Assembly (NCBI GenBank): GCA_030063045.1
Contig: JAQSEB010000002.1
Coordinates: forward strand, 2,232,001 to 2,296,000
DNA length: 64,000 bases
From: Pratylenchus scribneri
Lineage: Eukaryota; Nematoda; Chromadorea; Rhabditida; Pratylenchidae
Reading direction: 5' to 3'
This document shows positions 22,662 to 32,780 of this stretch, one piece after another (the first letter of the stretch is position 1; the number at the start of each line of letters is the position of its first letter). A program made the translations under genes and the position numbers. The notes under the pieces were generated by a model, which saw nothing but the letters and a program-made list of their open reading frames with translations, was not told the origin of the DNA and searched no databases.

Positions 22662-24525
22662 CAATCAAATTTCAAATTATTCTTTGTTGAATTTAGAAAT
22701 GATATTTTTATAAATTTATTAAAAAGTCTATAGAATTCTTATTCAAGAAAATAGAAAAATTGGTGTATTATTTTTTGTTTCTACATGAATTAATGTTTGG
22801 AAATAATGAAATATTAATTTTTTACTCTTTTCTTGGCATTTTTGACCAGAGTAAATTTCTGTTTGAATAAGAAGAGATTTTCTGATGAATTTACTCGCCA
22901 AAATTCAGCTGCTTGTCGCATTGAATTTCTTGAAAATTCCAAACTATAATCGGAAATTTGCTTTTTATTCAAAGATGAAAATTAAAATGTCAATCGCCAT
23001 GTGTTAATTTTTGCAAATAAATTGAAATATGAACAGACATTTTCATCGGAAAACCATTTTTCGGGAATAAGATACAAATACCAATTATGACGACAAGCTA
23101 AAAGAAATGTTTTTAGAATATCAAATTATTCATTAATAATATTTTAATTAATTAATTTAAATTTAATTTTATATAGACTATAAAAAACAATTAAAAGCAA
23201 TTTTCATTATTTGATTTCTTTCGATCATAGTATATTTGCCTAGACTTTATTAAATTAGCAATATAATTAAAAATCCTTCAAAAATTTATTCTGAAAATTT
23301 TTCACTTTACTGTTTAGGTCCCCTCCTAGAGAATTTAAAAAAAAATTTCCAATCGTATTTTTTTTGCATAAATGCATTTTAATTTGGTCCTTTTTTCTTC
23401 TATATTTTTGGTCCCATTGCTCTCTAAAGAAGATGGTTTAAATTAATTCAATGAATGCGATTAATGTGAAAGCCACGTAAATTCTTCCCGAAAAAATCTT
23501 CATTCATTTTTTTACAAACATTTCTTTAGCTTCCTTAAAGCGACAAATGTTTTTTCCCTTTTTATTTTGCCAATGGGGAAATAATTTGCAAAATGAAATC
23601 AACGCCCAATCCATTGGGGGGGGGGGGGCGTTTGATGGCCAATATTCCTTTCCATCAGTTTTATTAGAGGGAAATGGATTGAGTCTGGCCCCAAGAAAAG
23701 TATTTGCCAGTTGTTTCAGGCCAAAGTGCTCAACCATCGCCTAAACTGAATCAAAAGCAAAAAGGAATGGCAACTGCTTTCGAATATATTCCTCAATTGA
23801 AGAAGAAATTGGGATTAATGTGGTTTAAAACCGATTTGTATTAGAGGAAAGCAAGTTGCCATTTGCCACATGAAACTCATGTCAATAATAAAATATTTTT
23901 AAAATTACCTCTCTTTTTTTGCCTTATGAGTTCAAAATTAATAAGCCAGTCTATTAAAGAATTTGGGAGTAGGAAAAAATGAAAATAATATAGGCTCAGA
24001 ATTATCAAACAAATATTTTTACCCATCAATTCAAAACAATAACTAACAGCCAATTTTTGAGGTTTAGGCCAATAAACGCCCAATCACTTTTTCTCAATCC
24101 ACTATTTCCATTTGCACTTGAAAAAAGCGGTGAACAGTGGCCAAATGGATGGATTGGGGGAATAGAGTTGGGGGACTATGTAGAATTGAGAGCCGGCCAT
24201 CGGTTGGGTATATCGCGCACATTCCTTTCCCCAATTCTCTTTCTAATATTGCGATTGAAAACATTTGAAGAAAAACAATGGTCAAAGCAATGTCCTAGAA
24301 TATTATTTGGGCCAATTGACTTTAAAAATTCGAATCTAGGGAACAATTCTCATCAGTGACCTATTTATTCCACAAAATCATCATAAGGAAATATTAAAAT
24401 TTATCAGAATTCAATGAATTTCGGTAAATTTTTAGGAGTCTAATTAATGTTATTTAAATTCTTTTCCCCATTTTTAGGGTAAATTTCATTTCAAATTATT
24501 ATTCTTTCCATCTAAAAATCTAAAT
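22662..24525. other. Intergenic between divergent receptor and single-TM genes
   Basis: No supported gene. Short frames at about 23500-23740 and 24057-24360 have no family features. A G run (about 10 nt) lies at about 23617-23627. Both flanking promoters should be here. Confidence 0.45.
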
Positions 24526-26459
24526 ATGGCATCCTCTTCTTCTTCATCACCAATTTCGGCTACCCGTCCTGACCCAATCCCAAGGGCACGTCCAGTCATT
24601 GAGCTGAATTTGAATGTGGAGGATGCAATGATTGAGGCTGTGGATTTGTTGAGAACAATTCGAGTCCAATTGGAGGCCATCACCGGCACAGTCAATGAAC
24701 GGCTGAATCGCACATTCAGTGATGTGGGTTTTAAAATTAAAGATAGAAAATAATTATAAAATTTTAAAAAATTCTATTTTAATTTTATTTTTAATTTTAT
24801 ATAAATTAACTCAGGCACTCTTTATTTAATTGTTAAAATTGGAAACAATATGTTACAACTTGCAATTAATAGGCTAATTCATGAATTAGCAAAATGACTG
24901 GGCTAGCTAATTTTGGAAATCTCGGCTTCTAGGTATCGGGTAGACTCGAGAGAAGACTCTTTTGACTTGGCATAATCGATTAACCCTACCTTAACCTTTA
25001 AATCGGTATGAAATTGAAGTTAGTAAATCTATCATACTGAGTCCAATCTCCAATGAATCTTCTCTCGAATGTGCAGGACAACTAGAAGCCGAGAATAAGT
25101 AGCCCAGCGCCTAGCTAATACTAGAATTAACCAATTTTTGTGACAAATACAATATTTTTGTTTATTAAGAAATTAATTTTTCGTAGAGCTAAAATTCGAT
25201 TAAATTGAATAATAAATTAATATATAATTATTAAAGGCAGGCGATGATGTGGCCAAAATAATCCACAACGTGGAGACAATGTCCAGCAATTTGGCCGCCT
25301 CCACTGGCCAATTCTATCAGCCAATTCTGTTCTCCCTTTTATTCCTCCTAGTCTTGTTGATTTTGTGCGGCACTTTGGTTTGCATTTTTTGCCATGTTCG
25401 AAAGGAAATTGGTGGGCGCCGTCGGCAAAAGACTGGCAAAAAGAAGGAAAAGGTGAAATTGTTGGAGAAGGACGTAGAGGAAGGGAATCCAACAAGCAGT
25501 AGCAGAACGGAGGATGAAGATGATGAACAGGAGGAGGATGGAAGAGGGGCAAAAAGGAGGAGGCGGCAACCATTCGGTGGATGGTCAGTTTTTGGCATTT
25601 TCAAATGGCTAATTAAACCGCAGGAAATCCATAAAATATTACATCTTTTTTGAAACTTTAATAATGAGGAGGTGTTAGTCCTAATCAAGGGTTAAAGTTG
25701 GGTGTGGCGAGTACTGGGACTAGGCTCTCGCCCCAGGCCCGTCGGTAAGCCTAAAAAATTTTTTAAGATTCATATTTTATTTATTTTTATTTGATTGTAA
25801 AACGATGGAAATTTTAGGTGATTTTAGGAATGACCAATTTTAGTGGGTAAAATAGAAAATAGAGTGATTTTAGGGGGGGGGGGGGGGGGTCTTAACAATT
25901 TTCCAGCGATTAATGGAAAATGAACTTTAAATTAATATTTATTTATTTATTTGAGCATGAAAATACTAATAGAAATAATAAAAAAAAAGGACAATTGGGG
26001 AATGAAAAGGGGCTGGTTTATAAATGCGGATTGGGGCAATATTTGATTGACGCGAGGTGATTGGGCAAACTAGTACGGTTACAGTAGGAAAATAAGAACA
26101 TCTCTTAAGGATTATTGGCATTGAATGGCAGAAGCAAAATAAAATAATGTTTTCTGATGGCTGATGAAATATTGGATTAGATCTTCAAAACAAATTTAGC
26201 CCAAATTTGCCAAAATAAACTTCAATATGGTAAAATTTTTTGATATAAATATAGGAAAACAAAATGGTGTAAAATTTCCAAATTTCCATCAAAATTTGCC
26301 TTTATATTCAGGCTTAAACGCTTTCGATCCCGCCAATCTGCTGGAGGCAACGGCCATCGTCGATCGAGTCAGCCATCTCGAAGTCCGGAATTGGAGGAAT
26401 TGCGCGAAAAGGAGCCAAAAAGTGTGGAATTCCATGAGGCTGGCACAATGCCGAAATAA
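24526..26459 (+). CDS. Single-pass membrane protein of unknown function
   Basis: Three exons (24526-24723, 25237-25583, 26312-26459) join in frame into 230 residues. I do not recognise the family. There is no N-terminal signal peptide. Residues 1-65 start with a Ser run and then form a likely amphipathic helical stretch (VEDAMIEAVDLLRTIRVQLE), followed by more helix (VAKIIHNVETMSSNLAAST). One strong membrane segment is at about residues 88-112 (FSLLFLLVLLILCGTLVCIFC). The rest is highly charged: Lys/Arg-rich just after the membrane (GGRRRQKTGKKKEK), then Glu/Asp-rich, then Ser/Arg-rich, ending EAGTMPK. The helix-then-TM order resembles an apolipophorin- or SNARE-like anchored helix, but this is only a resemblance. 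Both introns carry repeats: a hairpin in the first, a family C element and a G run in the second. Confidence 0.75.
24885..25112. repeat. Inverted repeat, MITE-like, in intron 1 of the single-TM gene
   Basis: CTCGGCTTCTAG at about 24923-24934 pairs with CTAGAAGCCGAG at about 25083-25094, and CGAGAGAAGACTC pairs with GAATCTTCTCTCG further in. The loop contains an AACCCTACCTTAACC stretch. Confidence 0.65.
25998..26130 (-). repeat. Dispersed intronic repeat (family C), copy 3
   Basis: On the minus strand it reads TTCCTACTGTAACC, then CGTCAATCAAATATTGCCCC, then a stretch matching CCAGCCCCTTTTC in other copies. On the plus strand a TATAAATGC motif precedes GGGGCAATATTTGATTGACG. It lies in intron 2 of the single-TM gene, antisense to it. 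Confidence 0.65.
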
Positions 26460-26778
26460 GTCATCTTTTTGATACAACTTTTTTGAATACACAAAAATCG
26501 GGGGAATTTTATACAATTTTTATATGTCTGTCAATCCTAGTCGAAACTTTTTTCAATGCTCTAATCATCATAATTATTAAAGAATGTGCTTTTTTAACAT
26601 TTTTCTACCCCATCCAATCCTCTCTGCCTTTCTTGCCATTTTAATTTGCCATCGACTTTTGCAAATTTGACCTCCTCTGAGCCTTTTTATTTTATGTATT
26701 TTCATAAATTTTATAAAAAAAAATAAATTTTATTTTTCATTTCAATTAGCTCATTTTGATTGATAATAATTGGGCCCA

Positions 26779-27043
26779 TTAAAATAAAATCGAACAAGGG
26801 AGGTTATTGCCCAAGCCTATGGACCTAAATTCAGCAGTAAAAGCCCAATGTCCACCCTTCCAAATGGTATTCTTCCCTTTTGACATCTCTGGCCAATGGC
26901 ACTCTTTGTATTTGAATGGATGCCAATTTATTTGTGTGCCACATTCCCACTCCTTCCCGCAGTGCCCGGCATAGTTGGTTGCTTTTGGTTGGCCAATTTT
27001 CAATCCAATTCCCTCAAATATTCCGCAGCAATAATTATTTTGC
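26779..27043 (-). other. Possible Cys-rich terminal exon of an unresolved gene
   Basis: After an acceptor at 27045-27044 the minus strand is open for about 87 codons to TAA. The peptide contains NNYCCGIFEGIG, GHCGKEWECGT, YKECHWPEM and LPCSILF, with GC content like real exons in this window. No partner exon was found upstream, because a foldback repeat and AT-rich DNA follow. It could be a real last exon or a decayed gene. Confidence 0.3.
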
Positions 27044-27104
27044 CTCAAATTGTTCTTCATATTCAAAATTCAATTTGATTTTACCTATTCGTGTTCCGAC
27101 ATTT

Positions 27105-27710
27105 GCGCCCGAACATTTGCGCCCCCGACATTTGCGCCCCCGACTTTTGCGTCTCCAACTTTTGCGCCTCCAACTTTTGCGCCCCTACTTTTGCGCCTCA
27201 ACATTTGCGCCTTAGCATTTGCGCCTCTGACATTTGCGCCCCCGACTTTTGCGCCTATTTTCTTTTTGACTAATTTAGGCTAAGGTTTAGGTTTGGCTTA
27301 AATAAAACTAGAGTATATCTCTCGGTAAAGGAGCCGGGCCATTTTTCAACATCGTAGTTCTGCAATTTCTGGATTTAGGGCTATGATAAGGATTTAGGAG
27401 GGCTAGGAGGATAGAGTCTAGATTTAGGTTATAATCAGTTTTCAAGGGATCAGAATGCAAACTTTTGAAAAATGGGCTTCAAACAACAGCAAATGAAGTC
27501 TAGTGACATAGATTTGCAAAATAAAAATAGGCGCATATGTCGGGGGCGCAATAGTTGAGGCGCAAATGTCGGAGGCGCAAATGACGGGGCGCAAAAGTCG
27601 GGGCACAAAAGTTGGGAGCGCAAATGTTTGGGCGCAAATGTCGGGAGCGCAAATGTTTGGGCGCAAATGTCGGGAGCGCAAATGTTCGAGGCGCAAATGT
27701 CGGCTAACCT
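27105..27710. repeat. Foldback element: two inverted minisatellite arms
   Basis: The left arm (about 27105-27262) is a run of units such as CATTTGCGCCCCCGA, CTTTTGCGCC and CAACTTTTGCGCC. The right arm (about 27530-27706) is the same in reverse (GGCGCAAATGTCGG, GGCGCAAAAGTCGG). About 265 nt lie between the arms. The open frames across them are by-products of the repeat. Confidence 0.85.
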
Positions 27711-30217
27711 ACCTATTCATTGCCAAATAATTTTTAAATAGAAATATTAAATACAGTATATTCTATGCCATCACAAAATAAAATATAAAAATTATTTTTG
27801 TACTTTTTTATGCTAGCACAGCATATAAAAAATTGCATTTTAAAAAATAAAAATTTTGTTGTCTTATTTGCATCACAATAAAATATAAACTAAAAAATTT
27901 TTTAGTTCTACTCAACTCCTCTACATCTACTTATCTTTCTTCTCCATCATATCTCATTATCTGTATTGGGACAAAATGTGAGTTTTTAAATTAATTTGAT
28001 TGAATTCATTTATTTGAATATATTTTTTTAAAGGCAACAGATTGATGTTCGTCCACGAAGAAGAATAAACGGCAGAAAGGCACTCACACAAAAGACGAAA
28101 CCAAAAATACAATGCAACCTCTGTATGTCTACGGTTCACCTTTCTAAAAATTTGTCAGAACTGTCATGACTTTTTTCGAGAAAATCTTTTAGCCACATTC
28201 ATCTATTATTCTATGTATTTCAAGCACTGGTTATGACAGAAAATATCAAAAACTGAGGAAATTATTTTTAATTTCCAATGATGGCGAATGTTGGTTCGAT
28301 TGCATTTTTTCCAGTTGTGCAGTAGTGTTCGACTGGAACCACATTTTTGTGCTCGAATTACTTTTCTTGGTAGGTTTTTTAACAGAAATTAATTTTTAAT
28401 CGCAAAAGACAACAAAATTTTTTAAAAATTTTTATTTTTTAATAAGATTTTATTATTGAACCAGTGCCTATAAATTAATTTAATTACTTTTTCGAAACTA
28501 GAAATTGTAAGAATTGCGGAAAATTTTTTTGACAATTTTATATTCGAAAATCAATTATTTCTATAGTCAATTCATCCGTTATTTATCAATCCATTCTAAA
28601 TTATTCTCGTCCCAATCAGTCAACGTTCCAACAAAGTGTATTTTTTGTTTTTTATGCCGTTGGTTGATTCATCGCCATCCAACCTAATATTTTTTGCCAT
28701 AACAGCAGATGGTCTCACAAATTTTGTTTGCCATTTTGACCTCAATTTGGAGCATCAAATCCATTCGGAATTTGATGGATAAAGAGAAATGAAAAGCAAT
28801 GTGAATGGAAATGATCAGAGAGTTTAGCTCATCAATCCACAGAAGATGGCATTATGGCCAAGAAGCAAAAAGTTCCGTTCCTCTAGGCAATGTGTAAAAT
28901 GCCTCATCAAAGGACGACGGGATTCTGCTCCTCTCGGATGTCGCCCACATTCACAGTCCCACACTTTTGTTCGATCGATCCAAATTGTGGCTTCACTCTG
29001 CTTTCCCCCGGCTTTTCCTCAAATGAATTTAAAGCGAAAATGCGTCCAAAGCAGAGAGAAATGTTGAAAAAAGGGGAGAAGAAGGATGGACGAGAACTTT
29101 GAGAGGAAAAAGATTTAGGCTTCATCCTCATCCTCACAATAACATTTGAGCCATCTCAACAAAAGCAAATCAATGGATGCAAAGAGGAAAAGCCGAGAAT
29201 GAGACGATAGCGCCATATGTTAACCGCCCACCACATTGAAAAGTGGTCGGGGGAAGCCGCTGTCCATTGTGAATGAAGATTTGTGCTTAAAAGCTGAGAA
29301 GTTTAGTTGAAGGGGAGGAGATTTGAAGGGAAAATGAAGCCGAATGGATGTGGATGGGTTGATTGAGGATGGGCAAAATGGACGGCCACAAAGTGCTGCC
29401 CTGGCGGATTTGTTGAATGAATGTGGGGGAATGGAGCAGCTGGGTGAGATTTGGACCGGACTGATGATGAGTCGATCGAACACGCATATCCCACTCACTC
29501 ACTCAAATCCTTCTTGTGGCCAAAGCCATTCTTCCCGAGTCCGAGTTAAATTTACTTTTCGCCTTGCTTTTCTCATTCTTTTTCATGCATTTTACTCGTA
29601 GTTTTGTCAAAAATCTTTAATTTATTTTAAAAATTATTCGGCATTGAACAGTTTTAAAAATATTTTCAAAAGAAAAATTGGTACAGTGAAATATCAATTT
29701 GATCAGAAATGTCCAAAAAAATCTATCCTAAAATTCTAAAATTGTCAAAAATCGATTAACTATTAATTATTTAAAATTTCTAAAATTTTTCTTATCCAAA
29801 ATTAATCAATTTTGACTGCAAATTTTAATTTATGCTTAAGAAAAAATAACCGTTTTTTATATTAATTCAAATTAATCCCAAATAAAATTCTTATTAATAA
29901 TTTTCTTCTTTTCTCGCTCCAATTCTTTGATCCATTTTTTCCCACAATTCCTCCCTATCCATGCATCCGAATGAAGGCAAGGCGGAAAATATTAAATATC
30001 AAAAAATATTCATCATCCCATTCCGCCTATCCAAAATTCCCCGGAATTGTTTTCCTCCTTTTATTCCAACTCAAAGCTTTTTCTTTCAAATTAAAGTTGG
30101 AAAATTCAATCAATTTTTCCCAAAAATGTTTCAAATTAATTAATATTGGATTTCTTTAATTTTCAAAATTTATTCAGCCATAATAAAATAATAATTTTAC
30201 GCCTAAACGTGTGCAGT
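27711..30217. other. Long mostly non-coding region before profilin
   Basis: No confirmed gene. A possible two-exon mini-frame lies at 27976-28169. GC-richer sequence at about 28640-29600 has open frames on both strands (for example 29344-29601 on the plus strand) without domain features. It may include the regulatory region of profilin or fragments of an undetected gene. Confidence 0.4.
27976..28169 (+). other. Possible small ORF with a start codon split by an intron
   Basis: AT at 27976-27977, followed by donor GTGAGT, can be spliced at TTTTTTAAAG to G at 28034. This creates ATG and a 45-residue frame, basic at first (VRPRRRINGRKAL) with a CNLCMSTVH motif like half of a zinc finger. It ends at TGA. 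No further exons were found. It may be a fragment of a zinc-finger gene or chance. Confidence 0.2.
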
Positions 30218-31418
30218 ATGTCCTGGCAAGATTTGGTCAACAACAATTTGATCGGTAATTTTGTGAGAATAATTTAGAAAGAATAAATTAATTTTACTGG
30301 CAATTTGCATATTTATTAAAAGATTCATAGTTTTTGGCACTAATTTTATTGAGTTATTCAAAGATTGTGAAGGTTTTGTTCACTTTCCTTGTTTGAAATT
30401 AATTGACGCATAAATCTTCCCTACTGTAACTATGGAATGAAGATAGAATACGGTATCTAAATTATTTGAAGTTGCCTGCGGCACATTTTCCTATGAAGTT
30501 GAAGGGAATCTTCTCATTCCTTTTCTTCTTGCCATTTTATAAATAGGATTTTGTTGAAGAAATATATTTTCAATTTTATAATCCATTGAATTCCTTTAAA
30601 TTTTGAAGACATATTTTTAACGGAATATTTTAAGTTTAATTCATCCATTTTAAGGCACCGGCTTTGTGTCGAAAGCGGCCATCTGTGGATTGGACGGCTC
30701 AATTTGGGGCCAATCCGAAAATTTCAAAGCAAGTTTATGGAAAATTCTAAATAATTTGGGGTCAAACAAAATTGTCAAAAATCTTTCGAGTAGTCTGACA
30801 AATAAATTGACCTTCTATAAATGATAATTAATCAAATAATGAACCCTAAAATTAAAGGAAATAATTGCGGCAATTTAAAATATGCAAATTTTAGATTCAG
30901 CCAGCCGAAGTGTCCGCGGCGGCAAATGGCCTGAAAAATTCGGATGTAGCACTGGCAAATGGACTCAAATTTGAGGGAGAAAAGTATGAAAATGGGAAGG
31001 ATTGGAAATAAATTTTCAAATAATTTTAAACAAAAAACAATAAATTATCAAAATATAAATATTTTTGATTACTTATCCCATTACCTAATAAGTTTAAATA
31101 TTTCATTTCAATTTTGTAATTAAATCTATTATAATCAATTTAATTTCTAATAGAAAATTAATTTCATTTCCAGGTATTTTGTGTTGCAAGCCGATCCGGA
31201 ACGGATAATCGGCAAGAAAGCGGCCAACGGGTTCTTCATTTACAAAACGGACAAAGGTGGGGAAAAATTAATAAATAGCAATAGAAATTTTAAATTAATT
31301 AATTAATTTTAATTTTTCAGCTTTCATCATTGGCGTCTACGAAGGCGGAGTTCAGCCGGAAATGTGCAGTAAAACGACCGGCGCATTGGCCGATTATTTT
31401 CGGAGCATCAACTATTAA
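30218..31418 (+). CDS. pfn: Profilin
   Basis: Five exons (30218-30254, 30655-30728, 30895-30983, 31174-31256, 31321-31418) join in frame into 126 residues, the normal length for profilin. It begins with the profilin signature MSWQDLVNNNLIGTG. The body has AAICGLDGSIWGQS, KYFVLQADPERIIGKK and GFFIYKTDKAFIIGVYEGG, and it ends TGALADYFRSINY, matching nematode profilins throughout. Profilin binds G-actin, phosphoinositides and proline-rich proteins such as formins, and feeds actin assembly in the cytoplasm. The N-terminal Trp and the C-terminal helix Tyr that form the poly-proline groove are present. Intron 2 seems to start with GC (AATTTCAAA|GCAAGT); a GT donor does not keep the frame. Confidence 0.95.
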
Positions 31419-32780
31419 ATAAAAATGCAAATTTAAAAAGTGAAAGAAGAAAGAAATTGGAGTCAGATTGAATGTTTAATAATATTGAAAAATGTGGAGA
31501 TGCCATTAAATAATACTTACTTAAATAAATAAATTTATGACTTAAACAGTTGATCAAAATATTTGAATTTACGAATAAAAATTAAATTTATTCAATTTAA
31601 AGGAATAATTGTTAAATTAATTTGATTGGAAATTGGAATTCATTATTTCACTTTTATAGAAATATTTAAAATAGTGATAAATATTGAAAATGGTGAAAAA
31701 AATATAAAAAGAAGGATTTATGACGTTTCAAAAGTTTATCCCTAGACCATTAAACCATACACCCAATCATAGATCTCATTGAGAACGTCTTTTAACATTG
31801 GTTTTACTTAATTTTAACCAATTTTTAATTAAATCTGAAGTTTGAACCAAAAACTGAAAGACGGTTCAAATGGTTTAGTACCTTACATTTTAAATAAACC
31901 ATGACAAATTATAAACCAACCTATTCGTCTTGAAGAGATCTATCGACTGGCTATAATGTTTGGGAATAGGACAAACTAATGAATCGTTATAGTCTTTTCG
32001 ACATTTTTATAATATTTTGGCCTAATTAAATGGTATCTTTTCACTTTATTGGTCCAATGGCCTATTCTTTCGACGGAAATGTGTGAAATCTATATAAAAT
32101 TATCGGATTTGACATTTGGTTTGACAATTTAATTCATTATTTATTCAATTCATCATTTCCATCTATTTTCTTCAAATTTTCCTCTTTCACTTTCCATCCA
32201 TCGATTTATTTAAATTGTTCACCCCTTTGGGGCCATTCGGCTGCTGGCATCATTTTTATAGTCAACACAGCGACATTCTAATTCTACATCGACGGCCTCC
32301 CTCTACCCTTGCTTTGGGGCCCCGATTGTCGATGGGGGAATTTGGCCCAATGGAAATGAAGGAGGAATTGGCCAAATGGATGGGAAGGGGATTTGTTTTG
32401 TAGAAAAGAAATAGAAGACATTTCCATAATCTTTCGATTTTGATTCTCCGATCTCTTCTCCATTCCAGTGGATTCCACACCGATAAATGTGATGACGGCC
32501 TTAAGGGCCATTCGCGGCTTTCCTTTTAATTTGCAGAAAATATAATTTAAATTTCCTTTTCCCATTTTTGTCCATTTTCGACCGGCGCTAATTTACCCAA
32601 TAAATGTGTTATTTTCTTCCTATGAATTATTATCTAATAAGAAAAAAATGCAAAAAAAGGATCCAACTAATCCACTAAATTAAAAATGATTTTATTATAG
32701 TTTATTGAAATTCAAAAATAATTTTTTAAAAATTTATTATTTTATTTAGAATTTTAAAAAATAAACTACATTAAATTAAC
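31419..32780. other. Intergenic downstream of profilin
   Basis: It contains a family B palindromic element at about 31735-31980. Otherwise no gene: the frames at about 32215-32565 overlap on both strands and lack features. Confidence 0.5.
31735..31980. mobile_element. Palindromic MITE-like element (family B)
   Basis: The left half holds CTAGACCATTAAACCATACA and ATAGATCTCATTGAGAACG. The right half holds AACCATGACAAATTATAAAC and GTCTTGAAGAGATCTATCG. Both halves contain the GATCTCAT / GAGATCTAT block typical of this family. Confidence 0.55.

Noticed and set aside
23504..23744. Open frames on both strands around a G run
   Set aside because: The frame passes through the homopolymer and has no family features; the region is better described as intergenic.
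29220..29601. Overlapping open frames on both strands in a GC-richer patch
   Set aside because: No signal, domain or splice sites consistent with a gene; frames on both strands are equally long.
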